Translations under genes and position numbers: made by a program
In this document: positions 21,509-32,596 of the stretch, piece by piece
Layout: each line of letters opens with the position of its first letter
Position numbering within the stretch: the stretch's first letter is position 1
The notes under the pieces: model-generated
The model's database searches: none
Told to the model about the DNA's origin: nothing
What the model saw: the letters and a program-made list of their open reading frames with translations, nothing else
Source: Orientallactaga sibirica
Lineage: Eukaryota > Chordata > Mammalia > Rodentia > Dipodidae
DNA length: 64,000 nucleotides
Reading direction: 5' to 3'
Assembly (NCBI GenBank): GCA_036365145.1
Contig: JAEOAD010000005.1
Coordinates: 3,224,001 to 3,288,000, forward strand

Positions 21509-22144
21509 TGTAGAGAGCTGCGAGGTGCCGCGCCTTAAAGATGGCGCTGGCTTCCGCCTTCCGCCTTCCCGATGGCGAGTGCTCTCCTGGATAAACAAGT
21601 CCTTATTTGGCTTGGGCCGTGATCTAGGCTTGCTTCCGCATATGTGGACCTATCTGCATTCACCACGTGGCACACCAGGGTTGGCTGTTCAAAGGCTTCT
21701 TAAGCTTTGGGCGGGCTTGCGGGCTTGTCAGTGAGTGAGTGAGTCAGTGAGTGAGGGCAGTGAGTGAGTGAGTGGGGAGTGGGTCAGTCAGTGAGTGAGT
21801 GAGTGAGTGAGTGGCAGGGAGTGTGAGTCAGTGGGTGAGTGAGTGGTGAGTGAGTCAGTGTGAGTGAAGCAGGCAGTCAGTGAGTGAGTGAGGGAGTGAG
21901 TCAGGCAGTGAGTGAGAGTGAGTGAGTGAGGCAGTCAGTCAGTGAGTGAGCAGTGAGTCAGTGAGTGAGTGAAGCAGGCAGTCAGGCAGGCAGTCAGTGA
22001 GTGAGTGAGTGAGTGAGTGAGTGAGTGAGTGAGTCAGAGAGTGAGTCAGTCAGTCAGTGAGTCAGTCAGTGAGTCAGTCGGGGTCAGAAGATTGTTCAAG
22101 GTTCCTGAATAAACGGCTGAAAGAAGAGTCCGAGTGTTGCGTCT
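21509..22144 (+). repeat. 3' LTR, truncated at its end
   Basis: The copy matches the 5' LTR from TGTAGAGAGC on, contains its own GTGA-type array (21,728-22,078) and AATAAA at 22,108-22,113, but similarity stops after GTTGCGTCT. The last roughly 25 bases and the terminal CA are missing, so no target-site duplication can be read. Confidence 0.88.
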
Positions 22145-22695
22145 GCTCATTCATATGTTTTAAATCAGCCAGAAGGCGACTGGTTCTGTGAACTGTGGCA
22201 ACTGGAAGCCCAAATTGTTCACCGTGTTAAACAAAAAGGGTTGAAACCAGAAAAAGGAAATCAAATAACTGAATAAGTATACTACATCCATGGATTGGAA
22301 AATTTGATGTTTGAAAGATGCAAATTCACCACAAATCCATCTTAGTGCATTCCAAATTAAACCTCAACAGGGATTTTAAATTGGTTGTTCTCTCTCTTTC
22401 CGTGTGTGTGGGTGTGTGTTTATAGCGAGAGAAGTCAAATAATTATATAAATATGTAAAAATACTAATACTTGAAAAAAATGGACCAAACAGTGTATAGG
22501 AGTCTTAGAATTTTCTGAAACACTGAAATTTCAAATAAAAATATTTTTCAGTGGGTAGAGGGTTAATGTTAATATGTAATCCCTCCTCCGTTCTTACGGT
22601 GTTATCTGCAATCCCTCCTTTGTTTCTACTGTGTTTTATCTCTTTATACCCAACCTGTTCCTATGTGTGTTTCTCTTGTGTGTTACTTTAATTCC
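22145..22695. other. Intergenic sequence right of the retrovirus
   Basis: AT-rich sequence without a recognised gene; a short GT-rich run lies at about 22,401-22,422. Confidence 0.5.
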
Positions 22696-22707
22696 ACCCT
22701 TGTTCTT

Positions 22708-22830
22708 CAGTCTAGCCCAGGCTGACCTGGAATTCACTATGTAGTCTCAGGGTGGCCTCGAACTTGTGGCAATCCTCCTACCTCTGCCTCCCGAGTGCTG
22801 GGATTAATGGCATGCACCACCACGCCCGGC
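22708..22830 (-). mobile_element. B1-type SINE, reverse orientation
   Basis: The reversed body runs to CCACCACGCCCGG. It is flanked by CCCTTGTTCTT on both sides (22,697-22,707 and 22,830-22,840). Confidence 0.93.
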
Positions 22831-22833
22831 CCT

Positions 22834-23630
22834 TGTTCTTAAAAAAAAAATTATTTGTTTATTTATTAGAGACAGAGAGAGAAAGAGTGAGAATGGTCAC
22901 ATCAGGGCCTCCAGCCACTGTATATGAACTCCAGATGCATGTGCCACTATGTGCATCTGGCTTACATGGGACCTGGAGAATTGAACCAGGGTCCTTAGAC
23001 TTTGGAGGCATGTACCTTTACTGCCAAGCCATCTCTCCAGCCACCCTTGTTCTTACTGAAGATGCAGACATTTCTTTGACATGGATTTTCTTTGAAAAAC
23101 AAACATTTTTCAATGAAATGAGTCAAGGAATGTTGTCTGCAATCACATAAATAAGAGGTGAAATCAATGAATGTTGTATGATGCAGTTTTTGTAACATCA
23201 ATTGATAAAATCACATTCAGAACTATAGATAATGAATCCACATCAGTCATTATTTTATTGTCCTATCCTAGAGAATCCTTCATTTTCAGTCTCTGGTCTC
23301 CTTAGTGTTTTCTACCCACTCAATGTCAGTCTCAAGGTTGAACACAGAGCACATTCTGAAATTAATCTCATCATTAAAATGAACTCCTTGAACATTCCAT
23401 TTTATTACTTATAAATAAGCCAAATATCACTTCAATTTGTTGTGAGCATAAAACAAATAAATCTGTTGAAAGCAAATGGCACTGTGACTGGCACATGGTA
23501 ATAAATGATGGCTTCCATGAGTGATAATATTGAAATCCTTTTCATTTTTGTTGCATTTGTTTTTTGTTGCTTTTTGTTTTGTTTTGTTTTTTGGTTTTTT
23601 GTTTGTTTGTTTTTTCAAGGAAGAGTTTCA
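22834..23630 (+). repeat. 800-bp tandem duplication, copy 1
   Basis: The unit begins TGTTCTTAAAA and ends AAGAGTTTCA. It contains a reversed tRNA-type SINE, about 500 bases of unique sequence and the poly-T plus first bases of a reversed B1. Line-by-line reading shows identity to copy 2 at an offset of exactly 800 except for A-tract length (10 versus 13). Confidence 0.97.
22841..23042 (-). mobile_element. tRNA-derived SINE, reverse orientation (in duplication copy 1)
   Basis: The reversed copy ends CCATCTCTCCAGCC and is flanked by CCCTTGTTCTT (22,830-22,840 and 23,044-23,054). Confidence 0.93.
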
Positions 23631-24430
23631 TGTTCTTAAAAAAAAAAAAATTATTTGTTTATTTATTAGAGACAGAGAGAGAAAGAGTGAGAATGGTCAC
23701 ATCAGGGCCTCCAGCCACTGTATATGAACTCCAGATGCATGTGCCACTATGTGCATCTGGCTTACATGGGACCTGGAGAATTGAACCAGGGTCCTTAGAC
23801 TTTGGAGGCATGTACCTTTACTGCCAAGCCATCTCTCCAGCCACCCTTGTTCTTACTGAAGATGCAGACATTTCTTTGACATGGATTTTCTTTGAAAAAC
23901 AAACATTTTTCAATGAAATGAGTCAAGGAATGTTGTCTGCAATCACATAAATAAGAGGTGAAATCAATGAATGTTGTATGATGCAGTTTTTGTAACATCA
24001 ATTGATAAAATCACATTCAGAACTATAGATAATGAATCCACATCAGTCATTATTTTATTGTCCTATCCTAGAGAATCCTTCATTTTCAGTCTCTGGTCTC
24101 CTTAGTGTTTTCTACCCACTCAATGTCAGTCTCAAGGTTGAACACAGAGCACATTCTGAAATTAATCTCATCATTAAAATGAACTCCTTGAACATTCCAT
24201 TTTATTACTTATAAATAAGCCAAATATCACTTCAATTTGTTGTGAGCATAAAACAAATAAATCTGTTGAAAGCAAATGGCACTGTGACTGGCACATGGTA
24301 ATAAATGATGGCTTCCATGAGTGATAATATTGAAATCCTTTTCATTTTTGTTGCATTTGTTTTTTGTTGCTTTTTGTTTTGTTTTGTTTTTTGGTTTTTT
24401 GTTTGTTTGTTTTTTCAAGGAAGAGTTTCA
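23631..24430 (+). repeat. 800-bp tandem duplication, copy 2
   Basis: The copy runs from TGTTCTTAAAA to AAGAGTTTCA and continues into the rest of the reversed B1 that copy 1 lacks, so this is the copy joined to the original right flank. Confidence 0.97.
23638..23842 (-). mobile_element. tRNA-derived SINE, reverse orientation (in duplication copy 2)
   Basis: Identical to the SINE at 22,841-23,042 apart from the A/T-tract. Confidence 0.93.
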
Positions 24431-24539
24431 CTATAGCCCAGGCTGACCTGGAATTCACTACGTAGTCTCAGGGTGGCCTCAAATTCATGGCGATCCCTCC
24501 CAAGTGCTGGGATTAAAGGTGTGTACCACCACGCCCGGC
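24364..24539 (-). mobile_element. B1-type SINE, reverse orientation
   Basis: A long T/G-rich tail leads into a slightly deleted reversed B1 body ending CCACCACGCCCGGC. TTGCATTTGTTTT occurs on both flanks as target-site duplication. Confidence 0.92.
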
Positions 24540-24553
24540 TTGCATTTGTTTTC

Positions 24554-24752
24554 TTTAAAAAATATTTTTATTTATTTATTTATTTGCAAGCAGAGAAAGA
24601 CAGAGAAACAATAGGTATATATTGGCCTCCAGCCACTGCAAACTCCAGATGCATGTGCCCTTTTGTGCATTTGGTTTACATGGGTACTGGGAACATAATC
24701 CAGATTTTGCAGGCAAGTAAGTGCCTTAACCACTGAGCAATCTCTCCAGCCC
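24554..24752 (-). mobile_element. tRNA-derived SINE, reverse orientation
   Basis: TATTTATTTATTTATTTGCAAG tail side at left and CAATCTCTCCAGCCC head at right. TGCATTTGTTTTCTT and TGCATTTGCTTTCTT flank it. Confidence 0.94.
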
Positions 24753-24767
24753 TGCATTTGCTTTCTT

Positions 24768-26019
24768 GATGTATCAAGCCATACTTATTTGATTGGTTTT
24801 CAAATAAGCATTAATTAAATTTCTCCTACATACAGGAAATTATATCCTGCAAAATTGTGGCAGAGAATTTACACTGAGCTCCATTCTGTAGACATTTTGA
24901 GTTTACTAATTTTACTGAATTTTAAAGAATTAAAATTGCCTAAATCCAGACCACAAAGTCAAAGAGCTTATTTATCTGATTATATTTCATGGTGATATAT
25001 ATCTTTGTATATGATTTTATTTGTGCTATATCATTTATTACTTTAATTTGTCCTTTAATAATAATGTTATCATAAATGTGGTCTATATGCCTAGGGTATG
25101 TAGAAGGAAATTAGATTTTTAATTTATTCCACTCAAATTTTATATTCTGTGGCATATATTTGTGCAAATATTTTGTTAGATAGTTGGTATGGAGACTATA
25201 AAAGAAAGTTCTCATTGTGGAAGAGAGATTGTAAAGATTATAAGCGCTGCACAGTGGGTAGGAAATACCCTGAGACTCAGTCCCCCTGCTACCCCACAGG
25301 GACTGACTGAGGCCTTCATGACCCCACAGTGAATCCCATAACCCCACCGAGGAGGGTGTCCAGGGCACTGGGAGCAGGGGCGAAGGCATAAAAGACTATA
25401 AGCTGTTATATATAAAATAAAATGAAAAAGTAAGGTGTCATGTAAACAAAACAGAAATTTCAGATTATAAAATAAATTATAATCTGAACCCTGAGATGAG
25501 TTTGGTTTAACTTCCTCCTTTATTTTTTTTCTTGAGTTGAGTTACTATATGAAATGCCCATCCTCTTGTTCACACAAACCTGTATTCTTATACTTTCTAT
25601 TTCTTGTAAATTACTACTGTAAGTAGTAATTTCTAATTCTATTTCTTATAAATTACTACTCTCAGTGGGATTATTCATTAGATAGCCAATTTTCCATTTA
25701 ATGTATTTTGGCTGTTATATGATATCTTCCATTGTAACTAAAATGTCAGTAAAGATCAATTTCTCAAATAGTTTGAAAAGATAAACTCCTCCATTGTGAA
25801 ACACAGCATGCTTCTATTTCTGAATGGGGTTGAATAGCTTGTGACAACACTACCTGTGCTGAAAATAATTAAAAATTTTGAAGAAAGAGCAAAAAATATA
25901 GTTGTAAACCATCAGAGTCCTGTGTCAGCAAAAAGAACCAGAGGAAAGACGATCCTTATGGTACAAAATGGGGAGGGCGGGGGCACTGTGACACATTGCT
26001 TCTTCCTCAGAAAGCACTA
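24768..26019. other. Intergenic, no recognised feature
   Basis: AT-rich sequence; the short inverted and direct TAAATTACTACT words near 25,607-25,660 form a small local duplication. No gene seen. Confidence 0.5.
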
Positions 26020-26372
26020 TGTGGTAGTTTGAATAGATGTCCCTCAATATATTCAGTGTTTTATTAGTCTGTAGTTTGCATCTGCAGCCACCTGGCTGGA
26101 GGCAGTGTCACTGGGCGGATCTTAAGGTGTGGTGGTGGGTTTGAGATTTCCATTTAAAGATAAGCAAAGTGTGCCTAGCTGGAGTTCCTGAGGTGTGTGT
26201 GTGGCTTTTGGTTTTTGCTCTCTTGCTGGTCCTGTGAAGGCAGGCCAGCTTCTTCTGCCACTATGGAACTTCCCCTGGATCTGTAAGCATCAATAAATAA
26301 ATAATATCCCTTCCTCCATAACTGTGCCCGGTCTGGAAGTTCATCTCAGCAAACCCAAAGCTGTCTGCTACA
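26020..26372 (+). repeat. Solo LTR-like element (TGTGGTAGTTTGAAT family)
   Basis: Begins TGTGGTAGTTTGAATAG and ends AGCTGTCTGCTACA with TG...CA ends and an AATAAATAAATAATATCC polyadenylation-like block. A relative lies at 61,838-62,176 and heads of the same family at 38,511 and 60,308. The structure suggests a MaLR-like solo LTR. Confidence 0.65.
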
Positions 26373-26574
26373 TGCTAGCAGTCAGCAGCAATGGAGAGAT
26401 TAGTTTGTGGCTCTTCCTGGGTAGAGGCTGCTGTGGGGAGAGAGATGTTGGCAGATATTTTGTTGGTCTCAGAGGACCACAGATCGAAAGGAATGATCAA
26501 CAGCTCAATGAAATTGCTATCTTTTTTTCCCTCAGTAGCGTAGGGGTTTGACATTTTTGTCAAAAATTAATTAG

Positions 26575-27250
26575 GTGGCTACAGTTAAATGGTTTATACA
26601 CATTCTATTTTATTCCATTTTTTTCTATGTGTCTGTCTTTGTGCCAGTGCCATGCTGTGTGCAGTATGGTGGTTCTGTAGTGTAACTTAGGATCAGGCAG
26701 GGTGACACCTCCAGCAGGAGTCTTTTCGCTGAGGATAGCTTTTGTTATCCAGGTCATTTTGTGCTTTCATATGAATTTTAAGATTCTTTTCTGCTGAGAA
26801 TGGTATTGGCATTTTGATTGGGATTACATATAATCTGTACATTCCTTTTGGTAGGATGGCCACGTTCAAGATATTAATTCTTCTGATGCATTAGCATGGG
26901 TGATCTTTCCATCTCCTGGTGTCTTCCTCAATTTCTTTCCTCCATGTTGTAATGTTTTTACTGCAGAAGTCTTTCACCGCTTTGGTTAAGGTCATTTCAA
27001 GACTTTGAATCTTTTGTGGCTATCATGAATGAGACTGTTTCCTGTCCTTTCTCAGCATGTTTGTCATTGGTACATAAGAAAGTTACTGATTTTTGTGTGA
27101 TGCCTTCCATTATAACTAAAATGTTTGGGGGCGGGGGATTGGACCAAACAGTATCTAGCAATTCTGATTTTTTGGTGGCAACTTCAAGCTCTCTCAAGTA
27201 TAGAATCATATCATTTGCTAATTAGGATAGCTTGATTTCTTCATTTCCAG
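26575..27250 (-). mobile_element. LINE-1 ORF2 fragment, antisense
   Basis: The plus strand carries the reversed form of the well-known L1 ORF2 region, with words such as TGTGCCAGTGCCATGCTGT, ACACCTCCAGCAG and TTTTGGTAGGATGGCCACG in the expected order. It encodes part of the region downstream of the reverse transcriptase domain and is full of stops. It ends at the CCTT microsatellite. Confidence 0.88.
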
Positions 27251-27256
27251 TTTGTA

Positions 27257-27323
27257 TCTCCTTCCTTCCTTCCTTCCTTCCTTCCTTCCTTCCTTCCTTC
27301 CTTCCTTCCTTCCTTCCTTCCTT

Positions 27324-27370
<47 letters not shown>

Positions 27371-27371
27371 C
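27257..27371. repeat. (CCTT)n-(CT)n-(TTTC)n compound microsatellite
   Basis: About 65 bases of CCTT pass into CT and then TTTC units. Confidence 0.97.
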
Positions 27372-27380
27372 TCTTTCTTT

Positions 27381-27430
27381 TGTCTATTTTTCAAGGTAGG
27401 GTCTTGCTCTAGCCCAAGCTGAGTGCTCAG
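27381..27430 (-). mobile_element. B1 fragment, reverse orientation
   Basis: Only the right-hand part from TTTTTCAAGGTAGGGTC to GCCCAAGCTGA remains; the preceding pyrimidine microsatellite probably grew from its tail. Confidence 0.75.
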
Positions 27431-27665
27431 TGCTGAAAGACCTCTTTATCACCCCCTTCAAGAATGAGGGAATATTGCAGAAGAATGGGTGGAGTGAATG
27501 CTAATCACCAGAGTATAGAAAGGAATACTTTGGGACACTCTCTTCCAGCTTCATGTCCTTTGCTTCATGACTTTACAGCAGCTCTCACTACCTTCACAGA
27601 TCTTTGCAGCATTGAAATGATCAACATTTTGACATGATAATGGAGGAGGGCAAAATAGTCATCAA

Positions 27666-27845
27666 CAGCTGGCATGGTGGTACATGCCTTTAATCCTAGC
27701 AATTGGGAAGCCTACATAAGAGGCTTGCTGTGCTGTGAGGTGGAGGCCAGCCTGAAATTAACTAGTGAATTCCAAGTCAGCCTGAGCTAGAGAGAGATTC
27801 TACTTTGAAAACAAACAAACAAACAAAAAAACAACAAACAAAAAA
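27666..27845 (+). mobile_element. Diverged B1-type SINE
   Basis: AGCTGGCATGGTGGTACATG head and (AAAC)n tail, flanked by GTCATCAA on both sides. Confidence 0.88.
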
Positions 27846-29477
27846 GTCATCAAAATCGAAGAGGAGCTAATTGGAAAGAAGAAGACTTTGTAGAACAATC
27901 GAGAATGGGGGGAAATGAGCCTGTTAGGAGATTGTTATCAAATAACATTATGATCAAGTGCTAAACCTGTCAGGAAAAATAAAGTAATAAGATTGAAAAA
28001 ACATTCCAGCAAATGGAAGAGCTGAAAACTGAGACTGCACCACGACTGATCTCTCCTTCAAAAATCTTGTTACATTCTGAAGTTACATGTGGACAAATGC
28101 TAAGAAAAAGAGTGAAAATCTGAATGATTATATCAATTTTCCTGTGCTGAGGAAAAAAGCATGCACATGGAGGACCTGCATGAGGTAAGTGGTTTTGAGA
28201 AACATACCAAGTTCTAAGTGTAAGTCCCCTGAAGAGTGAACTAAGAGTGATAAGTCAGTTATAAGGGGCATTTTTGGATATTACAACTCAGTTCCAATTT
28301 AGTGGTGGTATATTCATCATTGTAAAAGTCAAAAAGTTGTCTGTTCTGGCAAAAGTGAGGATAAAAAAATGAATAAATAAATTTTAAAAAGTGAAGAGAC
28401 TTCATAAATGTTCTTCAACATTCAAGAACATGCAAGAATGGAGACAGTCCTCAACTAACAACCAATAACTAATTAACAAACAGAATAGAAATAGACTCAC
28501 TGCTGCTTCATAAATTGGAATCAGGAGACAAGATGGCTAAAATATGATGATATATATGTTCAAAATAGTATAGAAACTGAGGAAGTGACAGAGATAGAAA
28601 CCAGAAGTGATGGAAAAGCTTACCAAAATTTTGAGAATGACTCTACCGGAAATCCAGTAGCTTAAAAGGATAATAGCTGAAGTTAATTTTAATAACAAAT
28701 TATACTAACTGCCTTACAGAAAATATTTTTAATGAGAATGTGACATTTAACAAAATTAACCATATGCTAAATTATAAGGCAACTAATAGGAAGTGTTATG
28801 TGATTGGACTCATTTAGAGTGTATTCTCAACCCAAACTTAAGACAGAAATCCAAGACTCAAAAGAAAAAGCAAACATCTCTTCAAGGTTTAAATTGATAA
28901 TGATTAAAAATAAGTAAATATAATAAATATATTCAAAAGGAGGAATTATTTAATATAAATGATAATGAAACTTGTTTGCTGCAACACAAGAAACCTTGAT
29001 ACTGTCTGTTATATGTGCTATAGCTACTATCAGGTACATTACATGTAAGTTAAAGACAGTGGACAGAAGTAAGGCCACACTCAAAGAAGGCAGATTATTA
29101 CATAATCGTTCTCCTCAAGAAGACTGTCTGATGTGTGGTGAATATGTATGGAATGCAATCCAAAGTAATATTTTCACCGGACATAGAAATTAGGAATTAA
29201 GGTTTAGATTCATTAACATGGCTTTGATTAGAAAAATAGAATGTTGAAGAAGCAGGAACCCAAAAGAGGGAGATCTAGGAATACATAGATTTTTTTTTTT
29301 TAGTCTTTTGGCCAAATATTAGAGGGAAACAAAACTCTATGTTAGATGGAGAATCATTGCTAGGGAAAAGCCAAGATTCATTTCAGGGGTACAGAGATGT
29401 TGGAGTCGGGCCCATCATAGTGAATATCCCTGATCAACAAATTTCAGATCAAACTGAGATGTCAAAAACAGCATGTG
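27846..29477. other. Intergenic, no recognised gene
   Basis: AT-rich, purine-rich sequence that could be old L1-derived DNA but without an anchor motif I can name. Confidence 0.4.
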
Positions 29478-29589
29478 TTAGAGGGTTGTACAGTGTTGTT
29501 TCCCCCAGCAGGAAATGTTCAAGCCCTAACACCCAATGTGAACGCATCTGAAAGTGGAACCTCTGCATATGTTTAGCACTTACCCCTTC

Positions 29590-29945
29590 ATTGCTGGGGC
29601 AAAACACCTGACCAAAAGAAGCTTATGCCATGAAAGGTGTTATTTCAAGCTTTTACTTTTGAGGGGCATTTTCATTACTGTGGGCAAAGTATGGTAAGAG
29701 CAGACAAACAGGTGTTACGTCTGCACACCAGCAGAAGGAAAGAGAGAGACGGAGCTCACTAGTTCTGGGACAGGTGTCTGCATTATAAAACCCAAGAGCA
29801 ATCCCAGTGACACATCTCCTCCATGAAGGGTCCACCTCCCAAAGCCCCCCCTGTCTGAAGATTGAGTCTGGGAGTTAATCACAAACGCATGAAGATATGA
29901 GGGATGATCTTTTTTTTTTTTTTTTTTTTTTTCATTCAAACCACC
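29590..29945 (-). repeat. Reversed MaLR-like repeat
   Basis: Shares the order GGGGCAAAACACCTGACC, CAGTGACACATCTCCTCC and CATTCAAACCACC with the repeats at 34,850, 50,310 and 56,720. A 22-base T run interrupts its right part. Confidence 0.6.
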
Positions 29946-30944
29946 CATTCAGCTCCTGGCCTGACACTCTCCTGGGCATGTTATGATTCAAAATTCATTC
30001 AGTTCCAACTTCAAACATCCTCATTGTCTTCACAGTCCCTTTACTGCTCAAAAGTTCCAAGTCTCATCTGAGACGCAAGGTGGTCTCTGGCCCCTGGGAC
30101 TCAGGATGAAATCCTCTGGGATCCAGAAAGCGTGGGCAGTTATGACTCCCAAGCTTCCTTCTTCAGCAGAACCTACCCAGAGCCCCAGCTGTCAACCTGT
30201 ATTCCTGGTGTCCCAAATCCTGGAGTCTCCACTGCAATCCAGGGATCATCTTCACAGCATCATGTGATGTCTTTACAGTGCCTTTGTGCATAGAATTCAA
30301 CTTTCTCAGCACTGACCTCCAGAACTGTCCACAGCTTCGTGATACTGTTTCCCGCATCTTAATGTTTCCAAAATGAGTGTCAGGTGAGAAACACCGAGAG
30401 GAGCAAAAACGTCTTTCAGCATTCTTACTTCATGCCCGCTATTTTCAAAAGAACAAGCAATCCTCCTGTTGTCTAAATGTAGAGCAGTTGGCCCATCTTC
30501 AATGCTGAGAGTCTCTTAAAGAATTTTGGCTGAAGCAGCTGATGTCTCTGGGTCTAGAACTTTCTATGCCAAATTTTATGTCCCTTGCATCTATCTACTC
30601 TATATGCTCCTCCAACAAACCCAGCAGTCTTTTACATTTAAATTAAACTTTGATGAAGTTCTCAGGACACCAGCAGGATGTAGTCAGTGTCCCTGCTAGA
30701 CTATTGCATGGACTGCCTCTAGCCAGCACCCAGTAAAGTTGCATGTCTACAACTTAATAAGCTGAGAGCCCACAATCCACACATCCCTTTGCATTTTGTT
30801 CTTTCAAACCAAAATGGCTCATGAAGCTGAGGTTATATATACATTGTGAAACTACTCTAGTCCAAAATTCCAAATCCTGCTACATTTCTCCTGCAAACCA
30901 GTTCCAAAAGACTACAAAGTGCATGACCAGGTTTATCACTGCAG

Positions 30945-31436
30945 TTGCCCTAATTCTTGTAACCACTTTTCTGTGGTAATTACTTTCTGGTTGAGGGAAG
31001 TTTAACCATGATGGAGAAGCGTAACAGAAGCAGACAGCTGGGCATCCAGTGTCTACATCAGCACGGAGGAAGGAGAGAGAGTGAGCTCACTAGTGCTGGT
31101 AAGTAAGGCTGCACTAGAAAACCTGCACCTGGGCTGGAGAGATGCTCAGCAGTTAAGGCGCTTGCCTGTGAAGCCTCAGGACCCACATTTGATGCCTCAG
31201 AACCCACATAAGCCAGATGTACATAGTGACACTGGCTAGAAGCCCTGGAGTCTCTCATAAATAATACATAAACAAATAAATGAATATAAAATCATTTAAA
31301 AATCCCAAAGCCTGCCCCTGGTGACACATCCTTCAGTAAGGATCTACCTTCTAAAGTCTCCACCAGATGAGAATTCAGTATGAGGCTTAATCACAAACAC
31401 ATGAGGCTATGAGGGACACTTTGTATTCAAACCACC
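30945..31436 (-). repeat. Reversed MaLR-like repeat interrupted by a SINE
   Basis: Left part to about 31,128, right part from 31,300 (GGTGACACATCCTTCAG) to ATTCAAACCACCACA at 31,423-31,437, with a tRNA-type SINE in between. Confidence 0.6.
31129..31287 (+). mobile_element. tRNA-derived SINE, internally deleted
   Basis: The head GGGCTGGAGAGATGCTCAG is intact, but the middle and CT-rich part are shortened before the AAATAATACATAAACAAATAAATG tail region. Confidence 0.85.
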
Positions 31437-31665
31437 ACAATAGGCAATAGAGGTTAAGAAGGCAGTGCCATATCAAATAAGATCTCTTTTCTTGTGGACG
31501 GGAAGAGATTCAAGAGAGCCCTATGAACAGACGGGAGACTGTGTGAGGCAGGAGAAGGTGGTAATCGGCGAGCCATTGTGAAAGACACTCACCTTCTGAA
31601 GTGTGACATTTAAGTTATTTTGCCTATGACATTTGTAATAGCAGCCTCAACAAACTGATACAGAA

Positions 31666-32250
31666 ACCAAAGATGAACTATAATTTAAGATTGTGGACTC
31701 CATGTAGAAATAAGAGAAAAATAAACTGTAATAGATTTCTTGGCAGAAAAATCACAGCTTAAAAGATTAGCACACTCCTTTGACCCTTATATGTATGACA
31801 ACAGAACATAGAATAGTTTCTGAGGGAACACAGTTTAATCCAGTGATTCATTAAGGTATTATCTGCAATTTGAAAATTAAAATAAAAATACTTCTGGTAT
31901 GGAAAATAAGCATACAGAGAGAAAGGGGAAAATGACTCATAATAATGCTGTTATTGAAAAACCTAAAATTGCAAAATAAAATTTGAAACAAACTAAAGAA
32001 AAAGAACAAATTATACACAGTAAAAATAACAATTGGAAAATTTCCCCAAAGAAGTTATGATTAAAATGCAGATACTGGGGAGGGACAGAACAGTGATAAC
32101 TTACTTGCCTATTATGCATGAGTCCTAGGTTTGGTTCTGTCACTGAAAAATACAGAATGGGAGAAATGAAACTGTAAACAGGAAGACAGCGAGACTTTAG
32201 GAATGCCAGGTAATAGCAACTTCCAGCCACAGGCTGTGCTGAGATAGAGC
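31666..32250. other. Intergenic, no recognised feature
   Basis: A-rich sequence without a gene; a diverged SINE-like stretch may lie at about 32,070-32,150. Confidence 0.4.
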
Positions 32251-32596
32251 ATGTGGTGGTTTGAATGTGGATGTGTCTTCCCTAACGCCTTGGGTGTTTT
32301 GATTAAGTTTGTGACGAGCATCTCCAGCAGGCAAAGCCTGGCTGCCGGGATGTCACGGTGGGTGGATCTTGTAGTCCAATCCTAAGGTGTGTTCAGAGCA
32401 GTCTGAGCTCTGGCTGCTTCTGTTTGCTGGCTATTTGGTGATGTCTCTAGGCACCGCATCTGTAAGTGAGCCAGCTTCTTTCACCACTGATGGAATTCCC
32501 CTTGAATCTGTAGCCTGAAACAAACCCTTTCCTCCCATAAGCTGTTTCTGGTTGGGTGGTTGTCCAAGCAATGAGACAGTAACTGCAACAGTAAAA
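32251..32596 (+). repeat. MaLR-like LTR repeat
   Basis: Opens TGTGGTGGTTTGAATGTGG and ends with the block CCTTTCCTCCCATAAGCTG and CAATGAGACAGTAACTGCAACA. Confidence 0.65.

Larger units (their letters stand above)
18565..22144 (+). mobile_element. Endogenous retrovirus, class II (beta-like), internally deleted
   Basis: Two direct LTRs flank about 2.3 kb of internal DNA that carries, in order, a putative primer-binding site, a repetitive leader, a broken Gag matrix remnant, an LTR-repeat insertion, a broken Env transmembrane remnant and a polypurine tract. No protease, reverse transcriptase or integrase sequence was recognised, so pol is deleted. The LTR heads differ at about one position in the first 200 bases, pointing to recent insertion. 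The element is defective in every reading frame seen. The beta-like label rests on the Gag matrix look and genome order, not on a search. Confidence 0.85.
29478..31665 (+). repeat. MLT1-like LTR split by nested insertions
   Basis: The left part (29,478-29,585) resembles the MLT1 start (AGGGTTGTACAGTGTTG, then AGCCCTAACACCCAATGTG). The right part (about 31,440-31,665) ends GCAGCCTCAACAAACTGATACAG, like the MLT1 3' end. Between them lie reversed LTR-like repeats and a SINE, inserted later. Confidence 0.5.

Noticed and set aside
18785..22078. Regular GTGAG arrays resembling a CRISPR-like repeat
   Set aside because: Units are 4-5 bases without unique spacers, lie in retroviral LTRs, and the genome is mammalian.
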